A stretch of DNA of 5,289 nucleotides from Chloroflexota bacterium (GCA_022566975.1 JADFHV010000172.1:1-5289), one strand, 5' to 3'; counted from the stretch's first letter, positions 1-5,289 are shown. Notes: generated by a model from the sequence alone, not told the origin. Translations and numbers: made by a program.

Positions 1-539
1 ACGATCTCATGCCAGGTGAGGATCTGAAGAGGATAGGCTCTGGCATCTCCGTTGAGCTCGAAGGCAATGACCGGTTCCAGGTCACCGAGCCACTCCGACG
101 CGCCTGCCGGGGTCGTGAACTTCGGGTTGTCTATGGGCGGAATGCCGTCACGGGGCGGACCGCCCGAAAGTATCTCGTCATACGGAACGCTGTGCAGGCT
201 GAAGTCGGTCAGCCAGCCGCGCTGCGAGATCCTGGCGCTTCGAAGCGCGTTCTCGTAATCCGGGTCCGGCTCGACGATAACAACGGCCGGCAGCTCCTCC
301 GGGCCAGAGGCCCGCACTGGATGAGTCGTAGTGGCCGTGGCTGGAGCCGGCGTAGCCGTGGCTGGAGCCAGCGTAGCCGTGGCTGGAGCCGGAGTAGCGG
401 CCCTGTTTGACGCGGACGCTCGAGCGGGTGTGGGAGCATCGTCCGAGCCGAACGCTCCGGCCAAGCCGAGGCCTGCAACAGTTCCTGCTATCGCCAGCAG
501 GCCCAGTCCGATCAGTGGGATGATATGCTTGTTTTTCAT
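1..539 (-). CDS. Exported DUF3179-family protein, N-terminal 179 residues (C-terminus cut by window edge)
   Basis: The open frame runs from an ATG at 539 off the left edge without a stop, giving 179 codons. Residues 1-30 are a basic start (MKNK) followed by a hydrophobic helix (IIPLIGLGLLAIAGTVAGLG), a signal peptide or signal anchor. There is no lipobox cysteine. Residues about 35-75 are a low-complexity Thr/Pro/Ala linker. Residues about 108-179 match the start of the DUF3179 domain as I recall it: the GGPPRDGIPPIDNPKF block, then EPVIAFELNGDARAYPLQIL and a final WHEI. In the family this is soon followed by a Cys-Pro-Leu-Cys-type motif, which would lie outside the window; the visible part has no cysteine. 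The family's biochemical function is unknown to me. The product should act outside the cytoplasm. A Shine-Dalgarno AAGGAGG sits 12 bases before the ATG, slightly far but with no better in-frame start. It follows the ccdA-like gene by 38 AT-rich bases with no terminator, so the two are probably cotranscribed. The family call is fairly sure. Confidence 0.85.
   Translation of the reverse strand, partial: MKNKHIIPLIGLGLLAIAGTVAGLGLAGAFGSDDAPTPARASASNRAATPAPATATLAPATATPAPATATTTHPVRASGPEELPAVVIVEPDPDYENALRSARISQRGWLTDFSLHSVPYDEILSGGPPRDGIPPIDNPKFTTPAGASEWLGDLEPVIAFELNGDARAYPLQILTWHEI
331..402 (-). repeat. 21-bp tandem repeat (three copies plus a partial) encoding a Thr/Pro/Ala linker
   Basis: Three near-identical 21-bp units lie at 331-351, 352-372 and 373-393 (plus-strand unit GTAGCCGTGGCTGGAGCC followed by GGC, AGC or GGA), then a 9-base partial copy at 394-402. 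The units differ at only a few positions. Because 21 is a multiple of three, each adds seven residues (of the type TPAPATA, TLAPATA) to the linker between the membrane segment and the DUF3179 domain. The unit keeps frame in the encoded gene, so copy-number change would alter only linker length. Such Thr/Pro/Ala linkers are typical of extracytoplasmic spacers in exported proteins. Confidence 0.85.
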
Positions 540-551
540 ATCGGTAGGTAC

Positions 552-558
552 CCTCCTT
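552..558 (-). promoter_or_regulatory. Shine-Dalgarno of the DUF3179 gene
   Basis: On the minus strand this reads AAGGAGG, a full match to the anti-Shine-Dalgarno core, 12 bases before the ATG at 539. The spacing is longer than ideal, but no in-frame ATG, GTG or TTG lies closer, so it supports the chosen start. Confidence 0.6.
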
Positions 559-577
559 GCAAGTTTTTAATGTGTAT

Positions 578-1471
578 TTAGAACAGACCGCCGATAGTCA
601 GCCAGTAGAAAACGATGTAGCTGCCGGCCAAAACCATCATCCAGGTGCCCACGGGCTGGATGTAGGGAAGGGCCTTCCGCAGGGCGCCGACCATACCGCC
701 CCTGAACAGCGCCATCCCCAGCGTGAGCGCCATCATCACCGTTCCCATGCCGACGGCGTAGAGGACGAACTGACCGAAGGACGTCCCTAGGCTCGATACG
801 GCAAAGCTGGTGCCGATGACCGACAGGAATATGGGCAGGGTGCAGCTAAGAGATGCCGTCCCGTAGCTCAGGCCGAACATGAAGTACCCCTTCACGTTCG
901 TCTGGCCCGGGTCCCCCATGTGGGTCGCGGCCCTCTGGGCCAGGGCCGTGTAGAGCTTGCCGCCGGCCACCAGCCACGCTCCGGCTATGATCAACACGAC
1001 TCCGATGCCCAGGCCCAGCCAGGGCAGGATGTCAGCTACTATCGACCGGGCGCCCAGGCCGATGATCGTGCCCGCCGCTCCGAACAGCACCACGAAGCCG
1101 GCCGTCACCGCTCCACCGATCAACGTCGCCTTGCCAAGGCCGCTCAGCAGGCTTGGCTCTTGTCCATCTTCGTCGGATGTCCCCAGGTACAGTCCCATGT
1201 AGGCCGGGAGCATTGCGAAGCCGCAGGGGTTGAAGGCCGCCGCCACGCCGGCCGCGAAGGCGAAGCCCAGCGGGCCGATGATCCCCAGGCCACCGAAGAA
1301 GCCGCTTGAATCGCCCGACAGGGCTTCAACGAATGAATTGACTCCGTCGCCACCTCTGTCGTCACCTATGAGGACGGAGCCGACTATGGCCACGGCGAGA
1401 GCCACGCTCCCAACCAGGACCGGAATGAGCAGGTGTGCCAGGCTATTCCTTTGTAACGATACAGCGATCAT
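578..1471 (-). CDS. ccdA: CcdA/DsbD-type transmembrane thiol-disulfide reductant transporter
   Basis: This is a 297-residue polytopic membrane protein of the cytochrome c biogenesis CcdA / DsbD transmembrane family. The family moves reducing equivalents from cytoplasmic thioredoxin across the membrane to extracytoplasmic thioredoxin-like partners through a cysteine pair in the membrane. An N-terminal hydrophobic helix (about residues 15-36) and a Gly/Ser/Asp-rich loop precede six core helices at roughly 62-98, 117-141, 149-171, 195-222, 233-257 and 272-295. The two expected redox cysteines are present: C83 in the NPCGFAMLPAY motif of core helix 1 and C210 in SLSCTLPIF of core helix 4. They are the protein's only cysteines. 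An ATG at 1477 would add two residues but directly abuts the Shine-Dalgarno; the ATG at 1471 has ideal 6-base spacing and was chosen. The gene lies 11 bases after the anti-sigma stop and 38 bases before the DUF3179 gene, in the same direction. No cytochrome c maturation gene is visible, so the client need not be apocytochrome c. The extra N-terminal helix distinguishes it from minimal six-helix CcdA proteins. Confidence 0.92.
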   Translation of the reverse strand: MIAVSLQRNSLAHLLIPVLVGSVALAVAIVGSVLIGDDRGGDGVNSFVEALSGDSSGFFGGLGIIGPLGFAFAAGVAAAFNPCGFAMLPAYMGLYLGTSDEDGQEPSLLSGLGKATLIGGAVTAGFVVLFGAAGTIIGLGARSIVADILPWLGLGIGVVLIIAGAWLVAGGKLYTALAQRAATHMGDPGQTNVKGYFMFGLSYGTASLSCTLPIFLSVIGTSFAVSSLGTSFGQFVLYAVGMGTVMMALTLGMALFRGGMVGALRKALPYIQPVGTWMMVLAGSYIVFYWLTIGGLF

Positions 1472-1477
1472 GGTCAT

Positions 1478-1484
1478 CCTCCTT
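1478..1484 (-). promoter_or_regulatory. Shine-Dalgarno of the ccdA-like gene, overlapping the anti-sigma stop codon
   Basis: The minus strand reads AAGGAGG and ends six bases before the ATG at 1471. Its first two bases are the last two of the upstream anti-sigma TAA stop (1485-1483). This placement decides the start in favour of 1471 over 1477 and implies that ribosomes ending the anti-sigma gene are positioned to begin ccdA translation. Confidence 0.8.
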
Positions 1485-1782
1485 AACTACTGGTGTACCT
1501 TATGGGACCGTTCTGAGCCCCGCTGCCATTTTGAACAGCGCCGGACCCCCTTCTGCTACCAAGACGCTCCAAGAGCCCCTCCCGTAGTCCGGTTGGGGCA
1601 GTTTGCTCGGCAGAGCGCGCCCTGACCAGTCTCCTGAACGAGGCTTCGAAGCGAAACCTGCTGAAACACTCCCTGCAGTTGTCCAGATGCGCCTGTACCT
1701 CGGCGACCTCCACGTCCTCTAGCTCTCGGTCCAGAAACGTGTGGAGACGCCGCTCGGCCTCTTCACAGTCTATTTCGCTCAT
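1483..1782 (-). CDS. RsrA-type zinc-binding (ZAS) anti-sigma factor
   Basis: This 99-residue soluble protein has no membrane segment and matches the zf-HC2 / RsrA-like anti-sigma class. The signature HxxxCxxC is HLDNCREC with H32, C36 and C39, and a further cysteine is C6. The C6-to-H32 distance of 26 and the following spacings of 4 and 3 equal those I recall for the zinc ligands of Streptomyces RsrA (C11, H37, C41, C44). In that family, thiol oxidation forms a disulfide, expels zinc and releases the bound ECF sigma factor. These three cysteines are the only ones here; the extra C-terminal cysteines of RsrA are missing. After about residue 75 the tail is low-complexity (a repeated GSGA/QNG pattern) and probably disordered. 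The start ATG overlaps the upstream sigma stop (ATGA, 1782-1779), the usual coupled arrangement of cognate sigma/anti-sigma pairs. An AGGTG a few bases upstream can serve as ribosome binding site. Redox sensing is inferred from the motif; some zf-HC2 anti-sigma factors are not redox responsive. Confidence 0.88.
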   Translation of the reverse strand: MSEIDCEEAERRLHTFLDRELEDVEVAEVQAHLDNCRECFSRFRFEASFRRLVRARSAEQTAPTGLREGLLERLGSRRGSGAVQNGSGAQNGPIRYTSS

Positions 1783-2375
1783 TCGTCACCTGCACCTTTA
1801 AGAGCCTGAAAGTGGCCCCCCAGTTGTCGCTGTAGCATCTTTCTGCCTCGGGCTATTCTGGACATCACTGTACCTGCCTTCACCTGGGTCATCTCGGCTA
1901 TCTCCTTGTACGAGAAGCCCTCGACGTCTACCAGAATTACCGCCAGACGGTATGGCTCCGGCAGCCCCTCGATGGCTTCGATTATCTGTGCCCGCCCAAG
2001 CTGGCTCAGCGCCGCTTCTTCGGCGCTCTCCGAAAGTGGAGCGAAGCCGGGCTGGCTCGCCTTCCGGTAGAGATAGAACTCATCGTCGTCTTCCAGATAG
2101 TCCACCTGCGGCTGGCTGGCGACCTTGCGGTATCGATTGATAAAGGTATTCGTCAGAATCTTAAACAGCCACGCCTTGAGGTTAGTGCCCGGCCTGAACG
2201 TATCAATGGCACGAAACGCCTGCAGATACGTGTCCTGGACGAGATCTTCGGCGTCCTGGGCGTGCCTGGACATCCGCAGAGCGGTCCTGTAGAGCGCGTC
2301 CAGGTACCGCAAGGCCTCCTCTTCAATGGCCTCGCTCTCTTCCGACGCACGCTCTACCCGAGCGGATTCACTCAC
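1779..2375 (-). CDS. ECF (extracytoplasmic function) RNA polymerase sigma factor, SigR/SigH/RpoE-like
   Basis: This 198-residue protein has the two-domain layout of group 4 sigma factors. Region 2 spans about residues 22-89 and contains DAEDLVQD (41-48), the core-polymerase-binding region 2.2, followed by TFRPGTNLKAWLFKILTNTF and NRYRK of regions 2.3-2.4. An acidic linker (DYLEDDDEFYLYRKAS) of the sort seen in SigR/SigH proteins joins it to region 4 (about 128-184), where YKEIAEMTQVKAGTVMSRIARGRKML forms the helix-turn-helix that reads the -35 element. It would direct RNA polymerase to a stress regulon when freed from its anti-sigma factor. The RsrA-type partner overlaps its stop by four bases, pointing to the oxidative/thiol-stress ECF group. 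The start is a choice between two in-frame GTG codons: 2384 lies directly against the AAGG of the Shine-Dalgarno, while 2375 has 8-base spacing and was preferred; the other adds three residues. It begins about 40 bases after the oxidoreductase stop on the same strand. I could not recognise its own promoter. Confidence 0.93.
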   Translation of the reverse strand: MSESARVERASEESEAIEEEALRYLDALYRTALRMSRHAQDAEDLVQDTYLQAFRAIDTFRPGTNLKAWLFKILTNTFINRYRKVASQPQVDYLEDDDEFYLYRKASQPGFAPLSESAEEAALSQLGRAQIIEAIEGLPEPYRLAVILVDVEGFSYKEIAEMTQVKAGTVMSRIARGRKMLQRQLGGHFQALKGAGDE

Positions 2376-2383
2376 GTCAAACA

Positions 2384-2388
2384 CCCTT
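2384..2388 (-). promoter_or_regulatory. Shine-Dalgarno of the sigma factor gene
   Basis: The minus strand reads AAGGG and is followed after 8 bases by GTG at 2375-2373. Its last base is the first base of another in-frame GTG (2384-2382), which is too close to be used efficiently. The site favours the shorter start. Confidence 0.5.
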
Positions 2389-2422
2389 AGCCGACCCTGG
2401 TCGATAGCTTGGCGCCGGCTCG

Positions 2423-4951
2423 CTAGCTCCTCAACCGCACGTTACCCGGGTCATACAGTGGCTCACGGGCCACCGAGGCGGGGTACCGCCCACCCAGATA
2501 CTCGATCTCAACACCCGTCCCGATCCCAGAGTAACCTATCGGCAGGTACCCGTACGCAATTCCTTTGCCCACCGAGTACCCGTAGTCGGAACTCGTCACG
2601 TACCCGATCACCTTGTCCCCATCCAGAACCGGCTCGTTGCCCATAACCACCGCCCCCGGCTCGTCTAGCGTCATGCAGCACAGCCGCCGTGCTACCCCTT
2701 CCGCTCTGAGGCGTAACAGCGACTCCCGGCCGATGAAGTCTGCCCGCTTGATCGGCGTCGGCTTCTCGTACGTGCTGTCGCGCATCAGCCCGGCCTCGAA
2801 CGGGTTGAACGCGGTATTGATGTCCGAGCCCCAGGAACGATACCCCTTCTCCAAGCGGAGCGACGACCCGTATCCACCGACCCCGGCCGGGATTACGCCA
2901 TACTCCTGCCCCGCCTGCCACAGAGTGTCCCACAGCTTCAGTCCGAACTCGGTCGGCGTGTAGATCTCCCAGCCCAGCTCGCCTACGTACGAGATCCGCA
3001 GCGCCGTCGCGGGTATCTCGCCGAACGTGACCTCCCGCGCCGTCCCGAACGGAAACGCCTCGTTGGACAGGTCGTCGTCGCACACCGACTGCACCATGTC
3101 GCGAGCGGAAGGTCCCCACACGCCGACGACGCCCAGAGCCGACGTGACGTCCTGTATGCGGACGGACCCGTCCTCAGGAAGGTGCTTGAGGAACCAGGCC
3201 AGATCGTGCATGCCGACGCCACCCCCCGTGATCACGCGGAAGTGATCATGGTCCAGCCGCTGGACGGTCAGATCGGCCACTATGCCCCCGTGCCGGTTGA
3301 CCAGCGGCGTATACACCACCCGCCCGACGGGCCCGTCCATCCTGAAGACCGTCATATACTCCATGTATTCCAGGGCGCCCGGGCCCACCACGTCCAGCTT
3401 CGTAAACGCCGTTAGGTCGAACATGCCCACCCTGCTGCGCACCGCCTGGTGCTCGGCTCCTATAATGGGCGACCACCACATCCCCTCCCAGCCCGTCCGT
3501 TCGGGCACGTCGAACTCCTCCAGCAGCTTCTGGTTCCATCCGTACCAGTGCGGCCTCTCCCACCCGGCCGCTTCATAAAACACGGCACCCAGCTCCCGCT
3601 CCCGCTGGTAGAACGGGCTGCGCCGGTTGTCGCGTCCTTCGGCCCACTGCTCCTGCGGATGGACAATGCCGTAGATCTTTCGAAAGTTCTCGGAGGTGCG
3701 GGCCCGTACGTGCTCCCTCTTCAGCTGATGGTCGTGGAACCGAGTGAAGTCCACCAGGTGGGGATCGATGCTGGGTACGCCGTCCACGATCCACTCAGCC
3801 ACCATTCTCCCCGCGCCTGCCGCGTCTTTCACCCAGATGGCCTCGGCCGCCCAGAAACCCCGCACCTGCCGGGACTCCCCGATTATCGATGCCGAGTCTG
3901 GAGTTACCGATAGCAGGCCGTTGAACCCGAACCGCAGCCCGGCGTTCTCCAGGACCGGCATTACCTCGATGATCGATTCCATCGCCGGGCCAAAGTGCTG
4001 CTCCGTGAACGGCATCATCGTGGGTGAATACTTGGCCTCGCCGGCCGTCGGGATATCGGCGGCGTCGGTGATCATCGAGGGGTGCATGTAGGACCCAATC
4101 TCCCATATGTCGTGCTCCTGCCGCACGTACATTGATCTGTCCTGGTCTCGCAACAGCGGCCACTCGATGTGCCCCTTCGCTCCCTTCAGCTCGGGCACGG
4201 GGCTGGTGTACACGAGCTGATGGTGCATCGGCGACAGCGGTATCGGCGCGCCGGCCATCTCGCCGATGACCGGGCCCCACACACCCGCACAGCAGATGAC
4301 CAGGTCCGCCCCTATGTAACCCTTGCTGGTGTGCAGGCCATGCACCCGGCCTCCCTTGACATCGACATCCGTAACCCTGGTATGGGGAGATACCTGTAGC
4401 GCCCCCATTCCCTCGGCGCGTTGAGCCATCGCTACCGCCGCGTCCACAGCCCGTGTCACAAGGCCGGCGCTAGGCGTCCACATGGCGCCCTTGATACGCC
4501 GCGGATTCAGGAAAGGGAGCAACCTCTTGGCCTCGCTGGGGCTGATGATTTCCGCTTCGATTCCCCAGGTCTTGCCGGAGGCCACCTTCCGCTTCAGCTC
4601 GCGCATCCGGTCGTTTGTCCGCGCCATCTCTATCCCGCCCGAGGTGACGAAACATGGCTTGCCCTCGTGCTCCAGCGCCGAGAAAAACTCCAGGCCGTAC
4701 TTCGAGAACTTGGCCATCACCTCCGAGTGGTCGATGGGGAACGAGAAGTTGGACGCGTGCTGCGTCGATCCTCCGGGCTCGGGCCACTGGTCTTGTTCGA
4801 CGATCACCATGTCCCTGACGCCCCGCTGCGCCAGGTGATATGCGACGCTGCACCCGACGATGCCGGCGCCGATGATTACTATGCCCGCGCGGTCTGGCAG
4901 CGACCGGGAGGAGGCGCCTGCTGCACCTTGTTGGGCGACAGCCTCGGACAC
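2423..4951 (-). CDS. Dimethylglycine/sarcosine dehydrogenase-like FAD oxidoreductase fused to a GcvT domain
   Basis: The 842-residue product has the length and domain order of dimethylglycine and sarcosine dehydrogenases. Residues about 22-390 are a DAO-type FAD domain with the Rossmann motif GAGIVG (28-33) and an acidic residue ending strand 2 (E52). A short FAO-type bridging region follows (about 392-450), then GcvT (about 470-725) and GcvT C-terminal (about 745-835) domains. H65 in GSTQHAS sits where the family's histidine carries covalent FAD. D560 in GGIVADLTV corresponds to the catalytic folate-site aspartate of bacterial dimethylglycine oxidase. SYVGELGWEIY (655-665) and LRLEKGYRSWG (698-708) are typical GcvT-fusion blocks. 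The expected reaction is oxidative N-demethylation, with the one-carbon unit passed to tetrahydrofolate; no signal peptide suggests a cytoplasmic enzyme. The exact substrate is not evident. The frame stays open to an ATG at 5068, but those 39 extra codons overlap the SDR gene and look like shadow sequence. GTG at 4951 shares one base with the SDR stop and has AGAGG 8 bases upstream, so it was chosen. Other family members, such as 4-methylaminobutanoate oxidase-like enzymes, remain possible. Confidence 0.9.
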   Translation of the reverse strand: MSEAVAQQGAAGASSRSLPDRAGIVIIGAGIVGCSVAYHLAQRGVRDMVIVEQDQWPEPGGSTQHASNFSFPIDHSEVMAKFSKYGLEFFSALEHEGKPCFVTSGGIEMARTNDRMRELKRKVASGKTWGIEAEIISPSEAKRLLPFLNPRRIKGAMWTPSAGLVTRAVDAAVAMAQRAEGMGALQVSPHTRVTDVDVKGGRVHGLHTSKGYIGADLVICCAGVWGPVIGEMAGAPIPLSPMHHQLVYTSPVPELKGAKGHIEWPLLRDQDRSMYVRQEHDIWEIGSYMHPSMITDAADIPTAGEAKYSPTMMPFTEQHFGPAMESIIEVMPVLENAGLRFGFNGLLSVTPDSASIIGESRQVRGFWAAEAIWVKDAAGAGRMVAEWIVDGVPSIDPHLVDFTRFHDHQLKREHVRARTSENFRKIYGIVHPQEQWAEGRDNRRSPFYQRERELGAVFYEAAGWERPHWYGWNQKLLEEFDVPERTGWEGMWWSPIIGAEHQAVRSRVGMFDLTAFTKLDVVGPGALEYMEYMTVFRMDGPVGRVVYTPLVNRHGGIVADLTVQRLDHDHFRVITGGGVGMHDLAWFLKHLPEDGSVRIQDVTSALGVVGVWGPSARDMVQSVCDDDLSNEAFPFGTAREVTFGEIPATALRISYVGELGWEIYTPTEFGLKLWDTLWQAGQEYGVIPAGVGGYGSSLRLEKGYRSWGSDINTAFNPFEAGLMRDSTYEKPTPIKRADFIGRESLLRLRAEGVARRLCCMTLDEPGAVVMGNEPVLDGDKVIGYVTSSDYGYSVGKGIAYGYLPIGYSGIGTGVEIEYLGGRYPASVAREPLYDPGNVRLRS

Positions 4952-5289
4952 TATCCAGGCCTCTGAGCCTTCCACGGACCCCACTGGAGCTTGGGGATGC
5001 TGCGCCCGCCGTCCATGACTATCGTCTGTCCGGTAACCGAGTCGAAGGCAGGGCCGCATAGCTGGCACACCACCTCGGCGATCTCGGCCCTAGTGACCAG
5101 CCTGCCCAAAGGCGTGGCCTCGATGGACCGGCGGGTCAGGTCCTTGTTCATGCCCTCGTTGTCCGCGATCAAGTCGGGCGCGACGGCGTTCACGCGGACC
5201 TCGGGCGCCATCTCCAGCGCCAGCGCCTCCGTAAGATAGAGGACGCCGTCTTTGGCCAGTCCGTAGACCGAGCTGTTGCGGTGAAGCGC
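4951..5289 (-). CDS. Short-chain dehydrogenase/reductase (SDR), C-terminal 112 residues (N-terminus outside window)
   Basis: The frame is open from the right edge (base 5289) to a TAG stop at 4953-4951, giving 112 residues of a roughly 250-residue classical SDR. The catalytic tyrosine and lysine are visible at fragment residues 9 and 13 (SSVYGLAKDGV), followed by the helix TEALALEMA, the strand VRVNAVAP and the C-terminal block PLGRL, ITG-like VTGQTIVMDGG. The NAD(P)-binding TGxxxGxG motif would be outside the window. An internal ATG at 5211 could be mistaken for the start, but it lies after the active site and the frame upstream is clearly SDR. The position after NAVAP, normally glycine, is aspartate here (APDLI). 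A 17-residue tail rich in Pro, Trp and Lys follows the usual MDGG end. The stop overlaps the GTG of the dimethylglycine-dehydrogenase-like gene by one base, so the two are probably translationally coupled and work in one pathway. The substrate cannot be inferred. Confidence 0.92.
   Translation of the reverse strand, partial: ALHRNSSVYGLAKDGVLYLTEALALEMAPEVRVNAVAPDLIADNEGMNKDLTRRSIEATPLGRLVTRAEIAEVVCQLCGPAFDSVTGQTIVMDGGRSIPKLQWGPWKAQRPG
4960..4964 (-). promoter_or_regulatory. Probable Shine-Dalgarno of the dimethylglycine-dehydrogenase-like gene, inside the SDR gene
   Basis: The minus strand reads AGAGG, 8 bases before the GTG at 4951-4949. It is a partial match to the consensus, but with the one-base stop/start overlap it supports coupled initiation at 4951 rather than at the upstream in-frame ATG at 5068. 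Confidence 0.5.

Noticed and set aside
9..570. Plus-strand open frames opposite the DUF3179 gene, including one with repeated Gly/Ala/Val or Ser/Arg/Gly patterns
   Set aside because: The patterns are the complement or a frame shift of the 21-bp repeat; the minus-strand frame has a signal peptide, a recognisable domain and a ribosome binding site.
540..577. CTTGCAAG palindrome in the gap between the ccdA-like and DUF3179 genes as an operator
   Set aside because: It is an eight-base palindrome merging into the Shine-Dalgarno with no second copy elsewhere; it could be chance.
2400..2425. TAGC...GCTA inverted repeat around GGCGCC between the flavoenzyme and sigma genes, as a terminator
   Set aside because: The stem is only four base pairs with a long loop, and no T-run follows on the minus strand.
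2441..2447. GGGTAAC on the minus strand upstream of the sigma gene, resembling an ECF -35 element
   Set aside because: No convincing -10 partner such as GTT was found at a suitable distance, and it lies inside the coding end of the flavoenzyme gene. A single short match in GC-rich DNA is not enough.
2508..4966. Many long open frames on both strands within the flavoenzyme gene
   Set aside because: They are Arg/Pro/Gly-rich, match no family I know, and are expected shadows in a GC-rich gene whose own frame is fully accounted for.
1..5289. Mobile elements, CRISPR arrays, tRNA or rRNA genes, riboswitches
   Set aside because: The sequence is covered almost end to end by six convincing minus-strand coding regions. 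I saw no transposase, direct-repeat/spacer pattern or structured RNA signature.

Overview
The window is GC-rich and densely coded: six genes, all on the minus strand, with no intergenic gap longer than about 40 bases. Gene types and layout suggest an aerobic, free-living bacterium. A Chloroflexota member (Dehalococcoidia/SAR202-like) or an actinobacterium-like lineage would fit, because RsrA-type anti-sigma factors, this form of CcdA, DUF3179 proteins and GcvT-fused flavin dehydrogenases are common there. That placement is a guess from family distribution, not something the sequence proves.

Reading in the direction of transcription (high to low coordinates): (1) 5289-4951 is the C-terminal part of a short-chain dehydrogenase/reductase (SDR), cut by the window edge but keeping its catalytic YxxxK. 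(2) Its stop codon overlaps by one base a GTG start at 4951 for an 842-residue dimethylglycine/sarcosine-dehydrogenase-like protein, made of an FAD-binding oxidoreductase half and a folate-binding GcvT half. These two genes look translationally coupled and form a catabolic pair, probably for oxidative demethylation of an N-methylated compound. (3) After only about 40 bases and no recognisable terminator comes an ECF sigma factor gene. (4) It overlaps by ATGA an RsrA-type zinc anti-sigma factor gene whose Cys-26-His-4-Cys-3-Cys spacing matches the known redox-switch family. (5) The anti-sigma stop codon lies within the Shine-Dalgarno sequence of a CcdA/DsbD-type transmembrane thiol-disulfide reductant transporter. 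(6) 38 bases further on begins a secreted or membrane-anchored DUF3179 protein with a Thr/Pro/Ala repeat linker, cut by the window's left edge.

Genes 3-6 are the most interesting part. A putative thiol-responsive sigma/anti-sigma pair is locked in one transcriptional unit with a membrane thiol transporter and an exported DUF3179 protein. The family's CPLC-type cysteine motif would lie just past the window edge. The working idea is an autoregulated module in which cytoplasmic thiol stress induces delivery of reducing power across the membrane, with the DUF3179 protein as a possible client. The individual families are known; the linkage and the client idea are inference.
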